Assembly: GCA_013812485.1 (NCBI GenBank)
Contig: JACCTJ010000240.1
Coordinates: 1 to 9,494 of the forward strand
Source of the DNA: Thermoleophilaceae bacterium
Lineage (GTDB): Bacteria; Actinomycetota; Thermoleophilia; Solirubrobacterales; Thermoleophilaceae
Length of the DNA: 9,494 nucleotides
Direction: 5' to 3'
Below, piece by piece: positions 6,257-9,494 of this stretch. The translations under genes and the position numbers were made by a program. The notes below the pieces were generated by a model. That model had not been told where the DNA came from. It searched no databases and worked only from the letters and a program-made list of their open reading frames with translations. The stretch's first letter is position 1. Every line of letters begins with the position of its first letter.

Positions 6257-6904
6257 ATGTCGCTATGGACGGATTTCCTGGGTAACCGAGGACGACGCCC
6301 GATCCATAAGTGGACTCACTACTTCCCGATCTACGAGCGTCACTTCGAGCCGCTTCGCAATCGTTCGGTGACGTTCCTCGAGATCGGCGTCGGCGGTGGC
6401 GGCTCGCTTCAGATGTGGAAGCGCTGGCTCGGCCCTCTCGCCGTGGTCGTCGGGCTTGACGTCAGGCCCGAATGCAAGGGCTTCGAGGAGGACCAGATCC
6501 ACGTCCGGATCGGGGAGCAGAAGGACATCTCGACTCTCTCCGCGCTCGTCGACGAGTTCGGCCCGTTCGACGCCATCGTCGATGACGGGAGTCACGTCAT
6601 GGCCGACGTGACCGCTTCCTTCGACTACCTGTACCCGAGGATGGCCACCTCGGGGGTCTACCTCGTAGAGGACATGCACACCTCCTACCGGCGCGCGTAC
6701 GGCGGCGGCCTGCGCCAGGAGGGCAGCTTCATCGAATACTCGAAGGCCCTCGTCGATCGCCTCAATGCCCACCACATCCGTAAAGGCGTCGATCCCGACG
6801 CTTTCTCGGACGAGACGTGGGCGATGCACTTCTACGACAGCGTGGTGGTCTTCGAGCGCGGACCGCGCCGGCCGAGGCACGCCATGCACAGCGATCCCTC
6901 GTAG
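6257..6904 (+). CDS. SAM-dependent methyltransferase, MycE/ElmMIII-like
   Basis: A 215-residue methyltransferase and the only convincing plus-strand gene. Motif I is SVTFLEIGVGGGGSLQMW (37-54), with VVGLDVRP (64-71) as the acidic strand end. The segment FDAIVDDGSHVMAD (104-117) and YLVEDMHTSY (135-144) carry the Asp/Glu/His residues that bind Mg2+ in MycE- and rhamnosyl-tetracenomycin (ElmMIII)-type sugar O-methyltransferases. An N-terminal KWTHYFPIYERHF (18-30) is also typical of this group. The ATG at 6257 begins the conserved region; GAGGGA lies about 14 bases upstream, a poor spacing. A TAGGAT at 6207-6212 could be a -10 box with no good -35. The gene is divergent from MT2 with 97 bases between. 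It occupies the place that the oxidoreductase remnant holds beside MT1 and MT3. It appears intact; substrate unknown, probably a glycosyl group. Confidence 0.87.
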   Translation: MSLWTDFLGNRGRRPIHKWTHYFPIYERHFEPLRNRSVTFLEIGVGGGGSLQMWKRWLGPLAVVVGLDVRPECKGFEEDQIHVRIGEQKDISTLSALVDEFGPFDAIVDDGSHVMADVTASFDYLYPRMATSGVYLVEDMHTSYRRAYGGGLRQEGSFIEYSKALVDRLNAHHIRKGVDPDAFSDETWAMHFYDSVVVFERGPRRPRHAMHSDPS

Positions 6905-6965
6905 GCCCGAAGTAGCTCACGCAGGCGATCACCGCGAGGCACCTTGAGACGAGCTCGACCGGTAC

Positions 6966-7140
6966 TCAGCCGACCAGTTTCGCGCCCGCATCTCGGCCAG
7001 CGCCTCGTCGCCGCGCTCTGTCACGGTCTGGCCGGCCACTCGCCGAGCTCGGGCAGCCCGTCGGCGAGCTCGGTCTCGGCCTCGAACCCCAGCAGCTCGC
7101 GGGCACGGGTCGTGTCGGCGAGGCAGTGGCCTCGCGTCGG
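6966..7140 (-). pseudogene. C-terminal scrap of NDP-sugar epimerase, copy Epi2
   Basis: On the minus strand RGHCLADTTRARELLGFEAE runs on as TELADGLPELGEW, the C-terminal end of an extended-SDR epimerase. A 4-base deletion relative to Epi1 then shifts the frame. After it, QTVTERGDEALAEMRARN is readable in another frame. A further 1-base loss (AACTGG versus AACCTGG in Epi1) corrupts the last residues before TGA at 6966. Everything N-terminal of about 7140 is gone, including cofactor and catalytic sites. It retains the RARELLGFEAE piece that Epi1 has lost, so the two remnants decayed independently. It ends about 60 bases from MT3. Confidence 0.75.
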
Positions 7141-7201
7141 ACGGTGGCAGCCGACACGAACTTCGTGCGCCGGGCTGTGAGGTGATCCGAACGCGCGGCG
7201 C

Positions 7202-7780
7202 CTATCGTCTGCCGACCGCGAGCAGCGATCCTCGCCGCCTCGTGAGCCGCTCCACCTCAAAGCCGAGATCGCCGAACAGCGTCGCGAGCGACCGCTGGGT
7301 GAAGAAGCGCAGGTGCGGTGAGAGCGGATCGAAGCGTGCCTCGAAGCCGCGGACGAGCACCTCGAGGGCGGTCAGGCGCCCGTGGGCCGGTGTGGTGATA
7401 GCGAGGCGTCCGCCCGGGCGCAGTATCCGGCGTGCCTCGGAGAGCAGGAGCTGGACGTCGCGCACGTGCTCGAGGGTCTCGGCGCAGAGGACGAGGTCGT
7501 GGCTCGAGTCCGGCAGGGGAACCGGTGCGTCGGGGTCCAGCTCGAGCACGGTCGCGCCCGGTAGCCGGGACCCGGCGCGCGCCAGCGCCGCGCGTGATAC
7601 GTCGGCGATCGTCAACTGACCGGCCGTGAGCTCGGCGCTCAGGCGGCCGTCGCCGCAGCCGAGGTCGAGCGCGCGCTCGACCGGGCCGAGCCCGCTCACG
7701 AAGCGGCGCAGATGGCCCGGTGACGGCACGGCCTCTTCGGGAACCAGCTCCCACAGCTCGTCGTCGTAGCGGCTCGCCAC
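7202..7780 (-). CDS. Class I SAM-dependent methyltransferase, copy MT3
   Basis: An intact 192-residue member of the same family as MT1 and MT2. Motif I is ALDLGCGDGRLSAEL (37-51). The acidic strand is TIADVS (57-62), followed by DLVLCAETLEHV (95-106), ILRPGGRLAITTPAHG (119-134) and a C-terminal ARFDPLSPHLRFFTQRSL (148-165). It ends RRGSLLAVGRR. The GTG at 7780 is preferred over a start 39 codons upstream: MASRYDDELWEL is shared by all copies, and the upstream extension overlaps the divergent oxidoreductase remnant and has no family sequence. It lies directly upstream of the Epi2 scrap in transcription order. Likely the least altered copy and the best reference for the family in this window. 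Substrate unknown; a small lipid, sugar or quinone-like molecule cannot be excluded. Confidence 0.85.
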   Translation of the reverse strand: MASRYDDELWELVPEEAVPSPGHLRRFVSGLGPVERALDLGCGDGRLSAELTAGQLTIADVSRAALARAGSRLPGATVLELDPDAPVPLPDSSHDLVLCAETLEHVRDVQLLLSEARRILRPGGRLAITTPAHGRLTALEVLVRGFEARFDPLSPHLRFFTQRSLATLFGDLGFEVERLTRRRGSLLAVGRR

Positions 7781-7814
7781 CCCGCCATCCTCGCGCCTGT
7801 GGGAAACTGTCGCC

Positions 7815-7918
7815 TCTGCCCGAAACGTGCTGATCGCCGGTGGAGGCGTCGGCGGCCTCTTCGCCCCGGTGTGTTCGAGAGCAAGCTTCCACCGCACGCG
7901 TCCGAATCACGCTCGTCG
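7815..7918 (+). pseudogene. Decayed N-terminus of FAD/NAD(P)-dependent oxidoreductase, copy 2
   Basis: The sequence reads RNVLIAGGGVGGLFA from 7820. After frame disturbances it gives VFESKLPPHA and then VRITLVD, matching copy 1 block by block. The Rossmann GxGxxG is better preserved than in copy 1, but no FAD-domain sequence follows. The last frame continues as YATDHGEMLADMAEF and stops with TAA at 7993-7995; I do not recognise that tail. It is divergent from MT3, with about 45 bases between the starts. Confidence 0.6.
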
Positions 7919-8146
7919 ACTATGCCACCGATCATGGTGAGATGCTGGCCGACATGGCCGAGTTCGCCCTGGGAGGCTCTAGCGAAAACGGCTAACGAAA
8001 CTACCCGTGCAGCGAATCGGTGCCCTTCTCAAGAGCTGTCGCAGCTGGCTCAGAGTCACCGGCTGTTTTTCCACCGGCCTACCCGGCAAACCTGGCAGGG
8101 CTCCCTCCCGGAGGAGGCGTCGGCCGGGACCGCTCTAGAATGCGGA
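7919..8146. other. Intergenic region, nothing recognised
   Basis: Past the oxidoreductase remnant I see no gene on either strand. A short inverted motif (ACCGG around 8060 and 8076) and a GGAGG-rich patch near 8106-8116 are not convincing sites. The homology to the left part of the window stops at about 7918. Confidence 0.35.
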
Positions 8147-8461
8147 TCAGGCAGGTTCGAGTTCGCGCGCGCCTTCCGACTCGTCAACCGAGACGACAGA
8201 CGCCTCTACGTCGAGAACATCGGGTCGAGGTAGGCCAGTCTGGTCGATCCCGCGCTCGAAAATGTCGATGGCGGCCGTGACCCCCTCGTTGACGCCTTCC
8301 GCATCGAACGCAAAGGTGACAGTCAGCGTGCCGTCCTGAAGGTTCTGCGCGATTGAGGGACCGCCCTCGGCAAACGACGTCATGAAGGCATCCATGTAGC
8401 GCTCGCCGTTCTCCGGGTCGAACCCGTGCTCGGCGATCGTGAACCGAAGTCGAATCTCCAT
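8147..8461 (-). CDS. Unknown acidic protein, second gene of the HicA-like operon
   Basis: A 104-residue protein I do not recognise. The ATG at 8461 has a GGGAG four bases upstream. The sequence alternates strand-like and helix-like stretches: MEIRLRFTIAEH, MDAFMTSFAEG, GTLTVTFAFDAE, GVTAAIDIFERGI and DVLDVEASVVS. It is acidic (ending ESEGARELEPA) and has no signal peptide or membrane segment. It follows the small HicA-like gene by 21 bases, so both should share one transcript. The acidic character and pairing with a small basic protein suggest a binding partner or antidote, but this is inference. It does not look like a classical HicB, which would carry a C-terminal helix-turn-helix or ribbon-helix-helix. 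Confidence 0.7.
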   Translation of the reverse strand: MEIRLRFTIAEHGFDPENGERYMDAFMTSFAEGGPSIAQNLQDGTLTVTFAFDAEGVNEGVTAAIDIFERGIDQTGLPRPDVLDVEASVVSVDESEGARELEPA

Positions 8462-8482
8462 GTGGCTCCCGCTCCATCCGCG

Positions 8483-8677
8483 TTAGGGGCGATACCCGTA
8501 CTTTCGCATATCCGCCACATAGTGTCGGATGCTACGAGCCGAGGGCGTCTTGTGGATCATGACCTGCCCGACGCCATCCGGCGACTGCATCATCCAGCCG
8601 TTCTTCTTCTCAACGGCCGTCCATCCCTGCTTTTCGGCATCTCGCTTGAGCTCCTTGACTTCTTTCTGTGCCGACAC
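8483..8677 (-). CDS. Small basic HicA-like protein, first gene of the operon
   Basis: A 64-residue basic protein. Start GTG 8677 is supported by a strong GGAGGAG at 8684-8690, six bases upstream. Its layout (EVKELKRDAEKQGW, a short hairpin AVEKKNGWMMQSPDG, strand VGQVMIHKT, then helix SARSIRHYVADMRKYGYRP) resembles the alpha-beta-beta-beta-alpha fold of HicA mRNA interferases. However, the catalytic His that HicA proteins carry in a G-S-H context is replaced by NGW. His42 and His52 are the only histidines. It may be a HicA-fold RNA-binding protein without nuclease activity, or a distant family. Two genes in one operon, small and basic first, match the HicAB order. Confidence 0.65.
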   Translation of the reverse strand: MSAQKEVKELKRDAEKQGWTAVEKKNGWMMQSPDGVGQVMIHKTPSARSIRHYVADMRKYGYRP

Positions 8678-8683
8678 GCGCTG

Positions 8684-8690
8684 CTCCTCC
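8684..8690 (-). promoter_or_regulatory. Strong ribosome binding site of the HicA-like gene
   Basis: On the minus strand GGAGGAG ends six bases before GTG 8677. It is the best Shine-Dalgarno sequence in the window and supports this small gene as real. Confidence 0.65.
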
Positions 8691-8736
8691 GATTCCGTCC
8701 GGGCGCCGTGCGAATCTGCTCCTGCTCAGTCAGACT

Positions 8737-8751
8737 GCTTCGGCCCGAAGC
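8737..8751. repeat. 15-bp palindrome upstream of the HicA-like operon
   Basis: Perfect arms GCTTCGG (8737-8743) and CCGAAGC (8745-8751) surround one base. It lies about 60 bases upstream of the HicA-like start, where an operator would be expected. It is also followed on the plus strand by TTTGT, so it could be part of a tandem terminator. The first 11 bases recur at 8821-8831. Confidence 0.4.
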
Positions 8752-8759
8752 TTTGTCAC

Positions 8760-8794
8760 AAGCCCGTCCGGTTCACCAAGCCGGGCGGGCTTTT
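8760..8794 (+). terminator. Rho-independent terminator-like hairpin
   Basis: A 12-bp stem pairs 8760-8771 (AAGCCCGTCCGG) with 8781-8792 (CCGGGCGGGCTT), with one G-U pair and a 9-base loop. On the plus strand it runs into TTTTG. No obvious plus-strand gene ends here. Plus-strand readthrough from the left, or insulation of the minus-strand operon, are possible roles. Confidence 0.55.
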
Positions 8795-9052
8795 GTGAAT
8801 TCTGCGACAGAGGTCGGACAGCTTCGGCCCGTTCGGCGCATTAGCAGCGGCATCGAGACCCTGACCAGCCCCAGCTCGACGAGGTCGCGGCCGATCACGT
8901 CCCTCTCGACCGGCGAGTGGTCCCTTGCCGGACCGTTTCGGGACCGCGGGAAGTGCGGGGCCATCCGGTCGTGGCCACCCGGGCTGCCGTCGACAGTCAT
9001 GACCGCGTGTGCGAGTCCGCCAGAAGAGTTCTGCTTCCCGTCTCGGAGAGCG

Positions 9053-9494
9053 TCAGCCGGTCGTGCGCCTCCGCCGGATCAGGAGGCCGCCTCCGGCGAG
9101 GGAGAGCGCGGCGAGGATCGCCCCGGCGAGCGGAAGGGCCGCGCTCGAGCCCGACTGGAGGGGACCGCGACCGCTGTCGACGCCGCCCTCGGGAGCGCTC
9201 CCCTCGTCCCCTGACGCGTCACCGGCGGACGTGTCACCAGAGTCGTCGCACCCGGTCACCTCGAAGTTATCGACGGTCTCCGTGCTGCCGTCCTCGAGCT
9301 CGATGGTGAAGTCGACCGTGAGCCTCGGATCGTTGCAGACCTCCTGCTCGCGAGCGTTGATGAACCGGCCGGTGATGAGGGAGCCGGAGGTCGGAGCGCA
9401 GTTGAAGGTCGTCGAGTCTTCCTCGGTGCAGTCCGTGCCGGTGCCACCCTGGACCGAGCCCGACTCGGTCGTCCTCAGGCGGACGTTCGTGATG
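9053..9494 (-). CDS. Secreted, C-terminally anchored protein, copy Sec2 (N-terminus beyond window)
   Basis: A paralogue of Sec1, visible for its last 147 codons; the signal peptide and the first two cysteines lie past the right edge. The visible part closely follows Sec1: GGTGTDCTEEDSTTFNC, then GSLITGRFINAREQEVCNDP, VDFTIELEDGSTETV and EVTGCDDSGD. Four of six cysteines are thus retained. The acidic linker is shorter (TSAGDASGDEGS, missing about ten residues). The end AALPLAGAILAALSLAGG, a hydrophobic segment and RRRR, is nearly the same, so the LPLAG-type anchor is conserved. No frameshift is seen, suggesting a functional second copy under selection. Function unknown; the product should be displayed on the cell surface. 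Confidence 0.8.
   Translation of the reverse strand, partial: ITNVRLRTTESGSVQGGTGTDCTEEDSTTFNCAPTSGSLITGRFINAREQEVCNDPRLTVDFTIELEDGSTETVDNFEVTGCDDSGDTSAGDASGDEGSAPEGGVDSGRGPLQSGSSAALPLAGAILAALSLAGGGLLIRRRRTTG

Larger units (their letters stand above)
8678..9052. other. Non-coding stretch between HicA-like operon and Sec2
   Basis: This stretch carries the ribosome binding site, a palindrome and a terminator-like hairpin (listed separately). The rest, about 8840-9052, shows no recognisable gene. A 75-codon minus-strand frame (9000-8773) begins with ATG but runs through the hairpin and has no family I recognise. The sequence becomes like the end of Sec1 from about 9049. Confidence 0.4.

Noticed and set aside
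6263..6889. Minus-strand open frame of 208 codons opposite the MycE-like gene
   Set aside because: Exact shadow of the plus-strand gene, which carries the conserved methyltransferase motifs.
7781..7897. N-terminal extension of MT3 by 39 residues
   Set aside because: The other copies share only sequence from MASRYDDELW, and the extension overlaps the divergent oxidoreductase remnant.
8150..8165. GGTTCGAGT near the end of the 104-residue gene as a tRNA T-loop
   Set aside because: Flanking bases do not pair and the stretch codes for the C-terminus of the protein.
8773..9000. Minus-strand 75-codon frame starting MTVDGSPGGHD
   Set aside because: It runs into the terminator-like hairpin, lacks a good ribosome binding site and resembles no family I know. 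It could be a decayed fragment, but I cannot support it.
1..9494. CRISPR array or integron-type attachment sites
   Set aside because: No regularly spaced short repeats and no attC-like paired core sites were visible; the repeats here are long, diverged gene copies.

Overview
This window is very GC-rich with strongly G/C-biased third codon positions, which suggests an actinobacterium. Protein flavour (NDP-sugar epimerase, TylF-type and MycE/ElmMIII-like methyltransferases, PIN/Phd cassette, Gly-rich secreted proteins) makes me think of the Thermoleophilia/Solirubrobacterales or a related soil lineage, but that placement is a guess. Nearly every gene is on the minus strand; the clear exception is one methyltransferase at 6257-6904.

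Layout from left to right: (1) an ISAzo13-family insertion sequence whose transposase runs off the left edge (1-1197); (2) class I SAM methyltransferase copy MT1 (1233-1886); (3) a decayed, divergent start of an FAD/NAD(P) oxidoreductase (about 1922-2035); (4) a Phd-type antitoxin and PIN toxin pair (2118-2794) with a palindromic operator; (5) a secreted, C-terminally membrane-anchored six-cysteine protein, Sec1 (2885-3571), with a plausible promoter; (6) a broken NDP-sugar epimerase, Epi1 (3699-4345), lacking its catalytic segment; (7) an intact TylF-family O-methyltransferase (4407-5426); (8) a frameshifted methyltransferase pseudogene, MT2 (5593-6159); (9) an intact MycE/ElmMIII-like methyltransferase on the plus strand (6257-6904); (10) a C-terminal scrap of a second epimerase, Epi2 (6966-7140); (11) intact methyltransferase MT3 (7202-7780); (12) a second decayed oxidoreductase start (about 7815-7918); (13) a two-gene operon of small unknown proteins, the first HicA-like (8147-8677); (14) a terminator-like hairpin (8760-8794); (15) a second copy of the secreted protein, Sec2, cut by the right edge (9053-9494).

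The main result is that these pieces form a degenerate repeat. The order epimerase - methyltransferase - oxidoreductase remnant - small two-gene cassette - secreted protein recurs, with MT in three copies, the epimerase in two, the oxidoreductase remnant in two and the secreted protein in two. What sits between the repeated parts differs: the slot between oxidoreductase remnant and secreted protein holds the Phd/PIN toxin-antitoxin pair in one unit and the HicA-like pair in the other. The TylF and MycE-like genes sit in the middle unit beside the ruined MT2. MT2 also appears to be a mosaic of MT1-like and MT3-like sequence, pointing to gene conversion among copies.

The intact enzymes would fit O-methylation of sugars in a surface polysaccharide or glycolipid, with the epimerase remnants as leftovers of the NDP-sugar branch. 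That pathway assignment is inference. No RNA gene, CRISPR array or origin was found.
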